Assembly (NCBI RefSeq): GCF_036492635.1
Contig: NZ_AP025305.1
Coordinates: 4,420,000-4,483,999 of the forward strand
From: Aureibacter tunicatorum
Lineage (GTDB): Bacteria > Bacteroidota > Bacteroidia > Cytophagales > Cyclobacteriaceae
Length of the DNA stretch: 64,000 bases
Direction of reading: 5' to 3'
The position numbers and the translations under genes are program-made. Shown piece by piece: positions 37,059-45,539 of this stretch; the stretch's first letter is position 1, and every line of letters starts with the position of its first letter. The notes under the pieces are model-generated. The model was not told the DNA's origin and did no database searches. It worked only from the letters and a program-made list of their open reading frames with translations.

Positions 37059-38075
37059 ATGACAAATAGCAAATACACACTAAATACTAAACTGTTTCTT
37101 TGGCTTGCCTTATGCATTATCACACTTCAATCATGCGACAAGGGTTCTCCATGTGAAAACAAACCTGACTTATCCAACATTGACATAAAATTGAACTTCA
37201 TAGCATTGGAAGATCAAATGATGAAACTAAGTGATTCATCTCAAGTCGATAGTTTTGCAAAACAACATCCGATTATCGCTCAAGAATTCTTGAACAGAGC
37301 CGAATACAACTCGACAAATGATTTCAACGTGGGCGTTTCCGAGCTTTTCAGCAATCCGCACATTGACACGCTTCATCAAGAAGCTAAACAATATGTTACC
37401 GATGTTATAGATTTAAAGTCTGAGCTTGAAGAAGCTTTTAAAATGATCAAATACAATTATCCTCAATTTGAGGCTCCGACGGTTAAAACTGTTGTGTCAG
37501 GCCTAGGAAAGGACTTGTTCATTTCCGACTCATTGATAGTCATCGGATTGGATTATTATATTGGAGAAAATGCGAAATACAAACCTATTGGTTTGCCTAA
37601 ATACGTATTAAAGCGTTTTCAGAGGGAATATATCGTGCCTAGTATCGTTTTGCTTATTTCCAACAAATTTAACGCATCTAACCTTAATGACAAGACTCTG
37701 TTAGCCGAGATGATCTATTATGGGAAGTCGTACCAATTCGCCAAAGAGATACTTCCATGCACTCCTGACTCTGTTATATTAGGTTATACTGCTCAAGATA
37801 TACAAGGAGCTGAAGAAAATCAACACATTATCTGGGCTAATATTATCGAAAATGAAATGCTGTATTCAACCAGCCATGTGGATAAAGGCCGATTTATCAA
37901 TGAACGTCCAAAAACACTGGAAATTGGCCCTAAATGCCCGGGAAGAATTGGCCATTTCATTGGTTGGAAAATCATTCAGAATTACACCAATGAATCACCA
38001 GAGTCGCTAAGCAAAATGATGGAGCATATGGACGCGCCGAGCATGTTCAAGAAGTCTAAATACAAGCCTAGTTAA
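37059..38075 (+). CDS. gldB: Gliding-motility lipoprotein GldB
   Basis: 338 residues. The signal ends in the lipobox LQSC with Cys26 lipidated. The body matches GldB: DIDIKLNF-like N-terminus, PIIAQEFLNRAEY, GLGKDLFISDSLIVIGLDYYIGENAKYKP, and a conserved His-rich segment near the C-terminus (GRIGHFIGWKIIQNY). GldB is required for gliding and type IX secretion in Flavobacterium; its biochemical role is not known. It is far from gldK (36 kb) and seems monocistronic. It converges with a histidine kinase gene, 12 bp apart. Confidence 0.88.
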   Translation: MTNSKYTLNTKLFLWLALCIITLQSCDKGSPCENKPDLSNIDIKLNFIALEDQMMKLSDSSQVDSFAKQHPIIAQEFLNRAEYNSTNDFNVGVSELFSNPHIDTLHQEAKQYVTDVIDLKSELEEAFKMIKYNYPQFEAPTVKTVVSGLGKDLFISDSLIVIGLDYYIGENAKYKPIGLPKYVLKRFQREYIVPSIVLLISNKFNASNLNDKTLLAEMIYYGKSYQFAKEILPCTPDSVILGYTAQDIQGAEENQHIIWANIIENEMLYSTSHVDKGRFINERPKTLEIGPKCPGRIGHFIGWKIIQNYTNESPESLSKMMEHMDAPSMFKKSKYKPS

Positions 38076-38087
38076 TTCAGAAAACAA

Positions 38088-39215
38088 TCAAAGAGGCAGC
38101 TTGATCGTAAAGCTGCTTCCCTTACCCACTATGCTTTCTACTTCAATTTCACCATCAAGTTTCTCAAGTATAGCTTTTACAATAGACAATCCAAGTCCTG
38201 TGCTTTTTTCTTGATTCGTTGGTTGATTTGACAATTTCGTAAACTTTTTGAACAACTGCTTCTGCTCTTCTTCAGAAATTCCGGGGCCTTCATCCTTGAC
38301 ACTTACGGTAAAGCTTGAATCATGCCTATCCAAACACACGCACACCTGCGTGTCAAATGGCGAAAACTTTATCGCATTGGAAATAAGATTATTAATCACT
38401 TGCCTAATGTAGGAAGGATCCGAATGTATGCGGCCATCAAGCCCCTCATTCGACCTAAAAACCTTCAATGTTATTCTTTTCTGATTGGCGCTTTGCTGAA
38501 ATTGCTCTACAGCGCTTTCTACCAACTCATTCAAATCAAACTCTTTGCGTTCGAAATTGGCCCTTCCTGATTCGATAGCGCTAATATCCAACATCTTTTG
38601 AATCAAATCATCCGTGTCTTCTATGATTTTTTTAATCAGATCGACATAGCCCTTAGACTCTTCATCAATAGATGAGTTCAAAGCAATTAAATCAACCAAT
38701 CCCATGATATTCCCAAGTGGAGATTTAAGATCGTGAGCTACTACTCTAACTATCGCGGACTTTTCTTCGCTTTTCTCTTTCAATGCATCATTAACACTCT
38801 GAAGCTCCGCATTCTTCTGGTCGAGATAATATTGCTTTTCTTCAAGAATTTTTCTCTGAGTTTCAAGCAACTTGTTCTTTTGATCTAGAATTTTATTATT
38901 CAGCTCTTTTTTGCGGGACTGCTTGATAAAGAAAAATATCATGAGCATCAAAAAGACAATGCTAATACCCAGCAATGTCACTTGATAGCTTTTCTTTACG
39001 ATGATATGACTTTGAAGCTCTTCATTTTTCTTGAGCATCTCTATTTCGTGCTTTTGTTTTATCAGTTTATACGCTTGATACATCGAATCAAGCTTATACT
39101 TGTCAATATCCACTGTATCCAATGAAACTTCCTTGGATTGAGCAGTTTCTTGAGCGAGCACGACATTCGTCAAATGAAAACCAAAAAGGAAAATCAATAG
39201 TAGCTTTTTCACCAT
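38088..39215 (-). CDS. Sensor histidine kinase
   Basis: 375 residues. It has a signal peptide (1-21, VVLAQ), a short periplasmic segment (about 22-75), one transmembrane helix (about 78-98), a long charged coiled coil (about 100-150), then HisKA with H161 in VVAHDLKSPLGN and HATPase_c with NLISNAIKFSPF, DEGPGISEE and GLGLSIVKAILEK. The periplasmic part lacks a recognised sensor domain but has a heptad-rich stretch (QKHEIEMLKKNEEL) that may dimerise. No response regulator is adjacent. It begins 47 bp after ccoS. Confidence 0.9.
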   Translation of the reverse strand: MVKKLLLIFLFGFHLTNVVLAQETAQSKEVSLDTVDIDKYKLDSMYQAYKLIKQKHEIEMLKKNEELQSHIIVKKSYQVTLLGISIVFLMLMIFFFIKQSRKKELNNKILDQKNKLLETQRKILEEKQYYLDQKNAELQSVNDALKEKSEEKSAIVRVVAHDLKSPLGNIMGLVDLIALNSSIDEESKGYVDLIKKIIEDTDDLIQKMLDISAIESGRANFERKEFDLNELVESAVEQFQQSANQKRITLKVFRSNEGLDGRIHSDPSYIRQVINNLISNAIKFSPFDTQVCVCLDRHDSSFTVSVKDEGPGISEEEQKQLFKKFTKLSNQPTNQEKSTGLGLSIVKAILEKLDGEIEVESIVGKGSSFTIKLPL

Positions 39216-39262
39216 AATCTACAAAATGGACCTAACTACCCTTTGTAACACAAAAAAAGCTA

Positions 39263-39460
39263 TTAAGATTTCTTTTTTTCCAATTTTTCCTCAATTTGAT
39301 CCTTTTTAGCGCTTTTTTTAACCTTATCGTCGAATAATATTCTCACCGACGGAGAATAAGTATCCTCATACTGGCCTGACCTTACCGCCCAAAAGAAAGC
39401 GATTAGAAAACCAATAGCAACGGTAACACTAAAGATAATTAAGATAAATATAACCGACAT
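39263..39460 (-). CDS. ccoS: cbb3-type cytochrome oxidase assembly protein CcoS
   Basis: 65 residues. One N-terminal transmembrane helix (about 3-27, VIFILIIFSVTVAIGFLIAFFWAV split by GF) is followed by the CcoS signature SGQYEDTYSPSVRILFDDK and a Lys-rich tail. CcoS is needed to assemble the haem and copper centres of cbb3 oxidase. It begins 2 bp after ccoI, the usual order. The ccoNOP structural genes are not in this window. Confidence 0.93.
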   Translation of the reverse strand: MSVIFILIIFSVTVAIGFLIAFFWAVRSGQYEDTYSPSVRILFDDKVKKSAKKDQIEEKLEKKKS

Positions 39461-39462
39461 TA

Positions 39463-41910
39463 CTACAACAACTTTTGAAGTTTAGCTTTAATATTCACTG
39501 AAATAGTCGCCAAAGCCACTACGGAAATACTACTCAAAGGCATCAATATAGCCGCATATACAGGTTGTAAATTTCCTGTCACAGCCAAAGACAAGCCCGT
39601 AATATTATATAAAAACGATAAGATAAAGCAAGCTATTATTACTTTCTGAGCATACAATGCGAACTTTAGAAAACTATGAAGCTTAGAAAGTTCTTTAGCA
39701 TCCAATATTGCATCGCTGGCGGGAGTAAACGACCCTATATCATCCGTCACTGCAATGCCTATATCGCTTTGTTTTAAAGCCCCTGCATCATTAAGGCCAT
39801 CTCCCAGCATCATCACCTTGTTGCCTTGAGATTGTAAATCTTTAATATAAGAAAGCTTATCGTGAGGGCTTTGATTAAACAGGATATTTGTCCCTGAGGG
39901 AAATATCTTTTCCAAAGCAGCTTTTTCAGAAGCCTTATCGCCTGAAAGCAATGACAATGAAAAGCGTCTTGTTAATCTGGATATCAATTTATCAAGACCA
40001 TTTCGATATTCATTAGCTATATCAAATCTACCCAAATAATTGTCATTCCCGGAAATATGCACTGAGGATCGCTCTAGGTTTTCTTCCACTTTATCTGAAG
40101 AAGCAAACTTCAAACTACCGATTTTGTAAGTCAAACCACCAACTGAAGCCACTATTCCTTTACCCTCTATTTCTTCGTAATAATCCAGCTTTAACAAGTC
40201 AGAGCGATCTATGCTAAGGTAATCAAATACATGCCTGCTAAGCGGATGTGTTGAATGCGCAACGATACTTGCAATGTTCAATTTTATAGACTCTTGCAAA
40301 TGCTCCCCGGAATAGCTTACTTGATTTTGATCAGCATGAGTCAAGGTTCCAGTCTTATCAAATACCATATGGCTGATTTTGGCCATATGCTCAACCAAAC
40401 TGGCATTTTTAACATAGAGCTTATTCCTTCCAAACACTCTCAACACACTGCCTAAAGTGAAAGGAGTGGCCAGCGTCAAGGCGCAAGGGCATGCAATTAT
40501 TAATACAGCAGTAAAAGCATTAAGCATATGCGATTTATCCACAAAATACCAATAAGCTGCCGAAGCAAAAGCTATAAACAAAACGATAAATGTGAAATAC
40601 TTGCTAATCACATTGATCATCTGATCCTTTGAAGAAACTTTCTCTTTCTCAAATATTTCATTGTTCCATAATTGAGTCAGATAACTTTGAGAAACTGGCT
40701 TTTGCACCAATAAACGAACGCTTTCGCCAACTTGCCTTCCACCCGCATATATATAGTCTTTGCATACCTTCTCAACCGGTTCGGACTCTCCAGTCACAAA
40801 GCTATAATCGATATTGGCTTTATCACTCAACAACACACTGTCTGCTGGTATTATTTCTTGATTACGAACAATAATCTCGTCATTGACCTCCAACTGGTTA
40901 ACAGGAACAGCTTCTGTTACGCCATCTCTAACTCTGTTAATCGCCAATGGAAAATAAGATTTATAATCCCTTTCAAATGACAAGCTATCATACGATATGC
41001 TTTGAAACCACCTTCCTACTAACAAAAAGAATAGCAAACCAGCCAAGGAGTCAAAATACCCAGGCCCTGTCTCGGCGAGAACTTCATACAAGCTTCGAAA
41101 GAATAAGACAATAATTCCCAAAGCAATTGGCACGTCTATGTTCACGAACTTTTCCTTGAGGCCATTCCATGCTGATGTAAAATAATCCAAGCTGCAATAA
41201 AACATTACAGGGAGGGAAAGCACAATATTCAGATATGAGAAAAAACGTTGAAACTCCGAAAACATCTCTTCAAACCCCAGATACTCAGGAAAACTCAGCA
41301 ACATTATATTGCCAAAACAAAAAGCAGCAACTCCAATCTTAAGGTATAAATGAGTATTCCCGCTTTTTCTCTTTTCCTTTTTCTCTTCTTCTAAACTAAT
41401 ATAAGGTTCATAGCCTATCGAAGCCAACGCTTCCACGACTTCTCTCAGAGTAATAACCGATGGGTCAAACTGGATAGTTACTTGTTTTTTGACGAAATTA
41501 ACCCTGCTTTGGCTAATTCCATCCCTAAACTTATAAATGTTCTCAAGCAACCAAATACAAGAGCTACAATGTATGACAGGTATGTATAGAGTTACTCTGG
41601 AAATATTCGGAGAATTGAAATCCAAGAGCTTTTCTTGAATTTGATCATTATCCAGATAGGCGAATTTATCCTTGAAGTCAGTATTGGAAAGCGTAGTTCC
41701 CGGACTGGACTCCAAGTCATAATAATCGCACATGTCATTTTGCCTTAAGATATCGTAGACCGTCTGACAACCTTGGCAGCAAAAATCCTTATCATCAAAA
41801 AAAATGTGTTCTTCTGCGCATTCGCTTCCGCAGTGGTAGCAATTTACTTTTTCTAAAGTTTCGCTTTGATCTTTACCCATACCTTTCTCAACGTCGATTA
41901 TTAATATCAA
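39463..41910 (-). CDS. ccoI: Copper-transporting P-type ATPase for cbb3 oxidase assembly (CcoI-like)
   Basis: 815 residues as drawn from 41910; the ATG at 41880 (MGKDQSETLEK) is the likelier start. The N-terminal Cys-rich domain (CYHCGSEC...CCQGC) is followed by a heavy-metal-binding fold with the HCSSCIWLLE copper motif. About eight membrane segments follow, with the CPC motif in IIACPCALTLATP (about residue 473), the phosphorylation site DKTGTLT (Asp about 517) and GDGLNDAGAL. CcoI delivers copper to cbb3 cytochrome oxidase. A pseudo-receiver gene lies 24 bp upstream and ccoS downstream. Confidence 0.93.
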   Translation of the reverse strand: MILIIDVEKGMGKDQSETLEKVNCYHCGSECAEEHIFFDDKDFCCQGCQTVYDILRQNDMCDYYDLESSPGTTLSNTDFKDKFAYLDNDQIQEKLLDFNSPNISRVTLYIPVIHCSSCIWLLENIYKFRDGISQSRVNFVKKQVTIQFDPSVITLREVVEALASIGYEPYISLEEEKKEKRKSGNTHLYLKIGVAAFCFGNIMLLSFPEYLGFEEMFSEFQRFFSYLNIVLSLPVMFYCSLDYFTSAWNGLKEKFVNIDVPIALGIIVLFFRSLYEVLAETGPGYFDSLAGLLFFLLVGRWFQSISYDSLSFERDYKSYFPLAINRVRDGVTEAVPVNQLEVNDEIIVRNQEIIPADSVLLSDKANIDYSFVTGESEPVEKVCKDYIYAGGRQVGESVRLLVQKPVSQSYLTQLWNNEIFEKEKVSSKDQMINVISKYFTFIVLFIAFASAAYWYFVDKSHMLNAFTAVLIIACPCALTLATPFTLGSVLRVFGRNKLYVKNASLVEHMAKISHMVFDKTGTLTHADQNQVSYSGEHLQESIKLNIASIVAHSTHPLSRHVFDYLSIDRSDLLKLDYYEEIEGKGIVASVGGLTYKIGSLKFASSDKVEENLERSSVHISGNDNYLGRFDIANEYRNGLDKLISRLTRRFSLSLLSGDKASEKAALEKIFPSGTNILFNQSPHDKLSYIKDLQSQGNKVMMLGDGLNDAGALKQSDIGIAVTDDIGSFTPASDAILDAKELSKLHSFLKFALYAQKVIIACFILSFLYNITGLSLAVTGNLQPVYAAILMPLSSISVVALATISVNIKAKLQKLL

Positions 41911-41934
41911 CGTAAAAATAAGGCGATTTTGTCT

Positions 41935-42360
41935 TTAATTTCTTGTTTGAGCATACTTTTTTGCGGAAACCATAGCCCTCAAAATCGCCCTCGAAAGTCT
42001 TTTAGGTGTCAAACTTGACTTCAATAAAAACTCATAAATTCCACTATTTGATACAGAAAATCTATTATCAGTTTTAAGAAGAGTAATAGGCAAATGCTTA
42101 ATCCTATTTTTCCTTCTCATTACCTTCAAAAACCTTTTAATCTCCTTGATATTGAGCGTATCAGACAACAATATGCAATCATAATCGAACTTGACAAGTT
42201 TCTTCAAACTATCCTTGACATCAAAACTCACTTCCATGTGGTATTTTTTGTCCTCAAATCGATAATTATGAAATTGCTCATACACATCGCTCATCTCAGC
42301 AGGATTGTTGCCAAGAAAAAGAACATTAACTCCTGATTGATTATTGCTTTGATTGTCCAT
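41935..42360 (-). CDS. Receiver-like protein lacking the acidic pocket
   Basis: 141 residues with the fold pattern of a REC domain: strand VNVLFLGNNP, strand DYDCILLSDTL, strand HLPITLLKTDN and C-terminal EFLLKSSLTPKRLSRAI, where the Lys corresponds to the conserved receiver Lys. The expected acidic pair after strand 1 is replaced by GN, and Ser stands at the usual phosphoacceptor position with Asp one residue later. So it is probably not phosphorylated in the usual way. No output domain. It precedes ccoI by 24 bp on the same strand. Homology is inferred from pattern only. Confidence 0.6.
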   Translation of the reverse strand: MDNQSNNQSGVNVLFLGNNPAEMSDVYEQFHNYRFEDKKYHMEVSFDVKDSLKKLVKFDYDCILLSDTLNIKEIKRFLKVMRRKNRIKHLPITLLKTDNRFSVSNSGIYEFLLKSSLTPKRLSRAILRAMVSAKKYAQTRN

Positions 42361-42383
42361 GACTCAAAATTGTGGTTAAAAAG

Positions 42384-42414
42384 AAAAAATTCGCCAGTAT
42401 CAAGTATTGGCGAA
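42384..42414 (-). terminator. Rho-independent terminator of brnQ
   Basis: TTCGCCAGTA (42390-42399) pairs with TATTGGCGAA (42405-42414), one G-U pair, loop of 5. On the minus strand it is followed by U6 (A run 42384-42389), 85 bp past the brnQ stop. Confidence 0.78.
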
Positions 42415-42499
42415 CTTCATTAATTTATACGATTTAGCAAATGTCATGTTAGGCAAATCATTAATTTATATTTAATAATTTTCCGAATAAACATTTACA

Positions 42500-43789
42500 T
42501 TATTGCACTCTAAATAGCCTAAGCTTGGAAAGCAAAACCCCTGCCAATCCTCCAACAAAAGCCGGCACTAACCATGACAAACCAATCTCAGCGAAAGGCA
42601 AGTTTTCATGGACGGAAGAAAACATCGTCGTCACTCCGGACAAGTTCTCGAACATAAGAACCACGCTAAACAATAACGTGCTCGTTACCATTCCTTTGTG
42701 AATATTCGCAGGCACTTTATCGCCAAATAAATTAAGAAAAATCAAAACTATAATAGTAGGATACAGCAACTCCAGCACAGGACCTGAAAACATCACGATA
42801 TTATCAACTCCCGTAACGGACAATATCGCTCCAAGCACTGAGACAACCACCACAAGCAATTTGTAGCTCACTTTACCATTAAACATTTTACTGAAAAACA
42901 AACACACGGTCGAAGTCAATCCAATTGCCGTAGTAAAACATGCTGCGGATACTGCTATGGCGAATATATACAAACCTGTTCTTCCTAAAGAACTGTTGAC
43001 CAAAGTAACTAGTATATCGGCACGACTTGTTTCCGGATTACTAGACAAATCAAATGATGCTCCATAGAAACTCAAGCCCCAATAAACAAAAGCCAACAAG
43101 CCAATAGCCAGTCCTCCTGAGAACAATGTCATTTTAAATTTCATTTGATTGGAAACATAGCCTTTGCTTCTAAGCGCGGAAATAATAATCGTCGTGAAAA
43201 CGATTCCCGCCATAGCGTCAAGTGTTTGGTATCCTTCTTTAAATCCAGTAAGGAATGCTTCTGAAGCGGCAATATCGCTTGATATTGGTTCTGATGAAAT
43301 AAATGCTTTTCCGATGATCAACAATAACGAAACCACCAAAAAAGGCGTCAAGAACTTTCCGATCTTATCGATGATATTTTTCGGGTTGATACAAAAGAAA
43401 ACCACCAAACCGAAATAAATAATGCTTATCCACCATCCCTCGACAGAAGAAGTTAAAGGCTGAACACCAATTTCAAAAGTAGTGGCAGCTGTTCTCGGTA
43501 TAGCTAAAAAAGGCCCAATAAGCAATATAACTGTTGTTGCCAACAGCAAGCTGAATCTTTTGCCAACTTTATCCGCTATTCCTGAAAAATCTTTTCCAGA
43601 AATAATAACCCCCAAAATTGCCAAAAATGACAAACCCAAGGAAGTTATGCAAAATCCAAAAGCGCCCATTTCCCATTGCTCTCCCAAGTTCGCTCCTACA
43701 GATGGAGGGAAAAGAAGGTTTCCGGCACCAAAGAACATTGCGAAAGTTGCACCGCCTATTGTTAATACATCAAATAATTTTTTCTTCAT
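42500..43789 (-). CDS. brnQ: Branched-chain amino acid transporter (BrnQ/LIVCS family)
   Basis: 429 residues with about 12 transmembrane segments. The N-terminal GGATFAMFFGAGNLLFPPSVG is a clear BrnQ hallmark, with FLAIPRTAATTFEIG in the second quarter. BrnQ imports Leu, Ile and Val with sodium or protons through the inner membrane. It appears monocistronic, with a terminator downstream and nuoD upstream across 130 bp. Confidence 0.95.
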   Translation of the reverse strand: MKKKLFDVLTIGGATFAMFFGAGNLLFPPSVGANLGEQWEMGAFGFCITSLGLSFLAILGVIISGKDFSGIADKVGKRFSLLLATTVILLIGPFLAIPRTAATTFEIGVQPLTSSVEGWWISIIYFGLVVFFCINPKNIIDKIGKFLTPFLVVSLLLIIGKAFISSEPISSDIAASEAFLTGFKEGYQTLDAMAGIVFTTIIISALRSKGYVSNQMKFKMTLFSGGLAIGLLAFVYWGLSFYGASFDLSSNPETSRADILVTLVNSSLGRTGLYIFAIAVSAACFTTAIGLTSTVCLFFSKMFNGKVSYKLLVVVVSVLGAILSVTGVDNIVMFSGPVLELLYPTIIVLIFLNLFGDKVPANIHKGMVTSTLLFSVVLMFENLSGVTTMFSSVHENLPFAEIGLSWLVPAFVGGLAGVLLSKLRLFRVQ

Positions 43790-43919
43790 AATTCATCGAA
43801 AAGCTCAATTCAACTAAACTCTCTCGATAAACGATGCTCTGGAAAATTTATTTAACATTATTAATAATAACAACCAAAAAACCATTTGATGTACCAAGCA
43901 TTCAGCAATAAATCACATA

Positions 43920-45137
43920 CTACCTATCCACTTCACCCATTACGAAGTCAATAGAGCCTACTATGGCGATAAGATCGGCTATCATGCAGCCTTTTGAAAT
44001 TTCGCTTAATACCGAAAGGTTCACAAAACAAGAAGATCTAACCTTGCAACGAAGCGGCTTGTCGCTTCTGCCATCTGCTCTCATAAAAAAGCCCAATTCC
44101 CCTTTAGCTGTTTCGCCGCGAAAGTAAATATCCTGCTTTTTAGGTCTTACTCTCTTAGGAACCGCCGCTTGAGGGTCAAAACTCTTGTCTCTTTTCAAAT
44201 CAGTAGTTAAGCGCTCCAAGCATTGCTCCATTATCTTCACGGATTCCCAGCATTCTCGAGCTCTCACATAAGTTCTATCCCAGCAGTCACCTGTGGTTCC
44301 CATCTCTCCCTTGCCGATAGGCACATCAAAATCCAATTCAGGGTACACACTGTAACCATCTACTCTTCTCAAGTCGTATTTAAGTCCAGAACCTCTCAAC
44401 ATCGGTCCCGTTATTCCATAATTAACAGCAAGATCCAAAGGCAAGACGCCAACTTTGGCAGTTCGCTCGACAAAAATCTTATTTTCCAAAAGTAAGCCTT
44501 CATATTCACGAAGCTTTGGCTTCAAGTAATTGATAAACTCCAAGCACCTTTCCTCAAAGCCAACAGGCAAGTCGTAATACAAGCCCCCTATCCAGATATA
44601 ATTGTAAAGCATTCTCGCTCCGCTAGCCCATTCCAATAACCTCAAGATGTGTTCTCGGTCTCTCATCAGCCATAAAAATGGCGTTGTAGCTCCGATATCC
44701 AAACCAAATGTTCCAATCGCCAAAAAATGCGAAGCTAGACGATTAAGCTCCGAGACAAGCACTCTTATGTATTCCACTCGCTTGGGAATCTTGTCAGTAA
44801 TTCCAAGCATTTTCTCAACGCCCATGCAATACACATGCTCAGAATTCATAGCCGCCAAATAGTCCATTCGGTCAACATATGGAATAATCTGATTATACAT
44901 CAATGACTCAGCATGCTTTTCAAAACATCTATGCAAATAGCCCATGTGGGGAATGACATCCACCACTATTTCTCCATCGGTAATTACCTCCAACCTTAAA
45001 ACTCCATGTGTGGAAGGGTGCTGAGGTCCGATATTCAATAGCATTTGCTCTGATTTCAAATCCGATTCCTTGTATTTGTTAGGCTCGGAAATATTCAGAT
45101 GCTCTGGTTTATAATCGTATTGAATTTTATTGGCCAT
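43920..45137 (-). CDS. nuoD: NADH-quinone oxidoreductase subunit D (solitary)
   Basis: 405 residues, full length. The quinone-site His lies in [17 protein letters not shown] and the conserved Tyr in PYVDRMDYL; the C-terminus MGEVDR is the family's. NuoD forms the quinone pocket of complex I with NuoB. No other nuo gene lies on either side: brnQ is downstream and a DPP-IV peptidase upstream. The other subunits must be elsewhere, or this is a second copy. TATTTTTG on the minus strand at 45164-45171 is a possible -7 box but without a good -33. No missing key residue is seen. Confidence 0.93.
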   Translation of the reverse strand: MANKIQYDYKPEHLNISEPNKYKESDLKSEQMLLNIGPQHPSTHGVLRLEVITDGEIVVDVIPHMGYLHRCFEKHAESLMYNQIIPYVDRMDYLAAMNSEHVYCMGVEKMLGITDKIPKRVEYIRVLVSELNRLASHFLAIGTFGLDIGATTPFLWLMRDREHILRLLEWASGARMLYNYIWIGGLYYDLPVGFEERCLEFINYLKPKLREYEGLLLENKIFVERTAKVGVLPLDLAVNYGITGPMLRGSGLKYDLRRVDGYSVYPELDFDVPIGKGEMGTTGDCWDRTYVRARECWESVKIMEQCLERLTTDLKRDKSFDPQAAVPKRVRPKKQDIYFRGETAKGELGFFMRADGRSDKPLRCKVRSSCFVNLSVLSEISKGCMIADLIAIVGSIDFVMGEVDR

Positions 45138-45221
45138 GCGAAGTGTATATGAATGGTATTAAACAAAAATAAAGTGATATGAGTAAATAAAAAAGCCATA
45201 AAGCCAATAACTGAGGGCTAT

Positions 45222-45250
45222 AAAAAAAAACCCTCAACTCCTTTTGAGCT
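45222..45250 (-). terminator. Hairpin with U9 tract in front of nuoD
   Basis: CCCTCAACTC (45231-45240) pairs with GAGCTGAGGG (45245-45254 region) with one A/C mismatch and a short CTTTT-side loop; nine A at 45222-45230 give U9 on the minus strand. It lies 85 bp upstream of the nuoD ATG, so it could be a leader attenuator for nuoD or terminate a small minus-strand RNA starting near 45430. On the plus strand it would form a 5' hairpin just before the small ORF. Confidence 0.65.
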
Positions 45251-45294
45251 GAGGGCAACTTAAACTAAAAAAACAAACAAACAAAACTACACAC

Positions 45295-45417
45295 ATGAAA
45301 ATGGTAAATATCTTATATTCAATTTATTGTATCATTCTCAATCTATTTACCTTAATAACAATATCCATGTCACTTAGTTTCGTAATCCAATTTTTTTTCC
45401 TAATAATAAAAATTTAG
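45295..45417 (+). CDS. Small hydrophobic ORF, 40 residues (putative)
   Basis: ATG at 45295 opens a 40-codon frame (MKMVNILYSIYCIILNL..., then FTLITISMSLSFVIQFFFLII and KI) that is one continuous hydrophobic segment, like a membrane peptide or a signal peptide without a body. It is preceded by a hairpin and an AAAC-repeat leader in the style of genes with long 5' UTRs, and followed by a hairpin at 45441-45465. It might be a real small membrane protein, the remnant start of a lost outer-membrane protein gene, or chance in A+T-rich DNA. Confidence 0.3.
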   Translation: MKMVNILYSIYCIILNLFTLITISMSLSFVIQFFFLIIKI

Positions 45418-45434
45418 GATGTAATAAAATGAAC

Positions 45435-45465
45435 ATAAAAAAGCCATACGAGAGTCGCATGGCTT
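45435..45465 (-). terminator. Rho-independent terminator of the DPP-IV-type peptidase gene
   Basis: AAGCCATACGA pairs with TCGCATGGCTT around GAG (one A/C mismatch), positions about 45441-45465. The A run just below it gives a U tract on the minus strand. It lies 75 bp past the peptidase stop. Confidence 0.72.
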
Positions 45466-45539
45466 TATCACTTGTTATAATCAGATTTTTCTCTTATTAT
45501 TTCGAAGTAAGAAAAATCATAAAGTTCTACTGAAAAAGA

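Larger units (their letters stand above)
45138..45539. other. Structured intergenic region between the DPP-IV gene and nuoD
   Basis: 402 bp containing, from left: a possible minus-strand -7 box for nuoD (45164-45171), a hairpin with a U9 tract (45222-45250), a small plus-strand ORF (45295-45417), and a second hairpin (45435-45465) after the peptidase gene. Between the ORF and the first hairpin lies an unusual A/C-only-like stretch (about 45265-45294, repeated AAAC units). No tRNA or known riboswitch is recognised. Confidence 0.6.
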
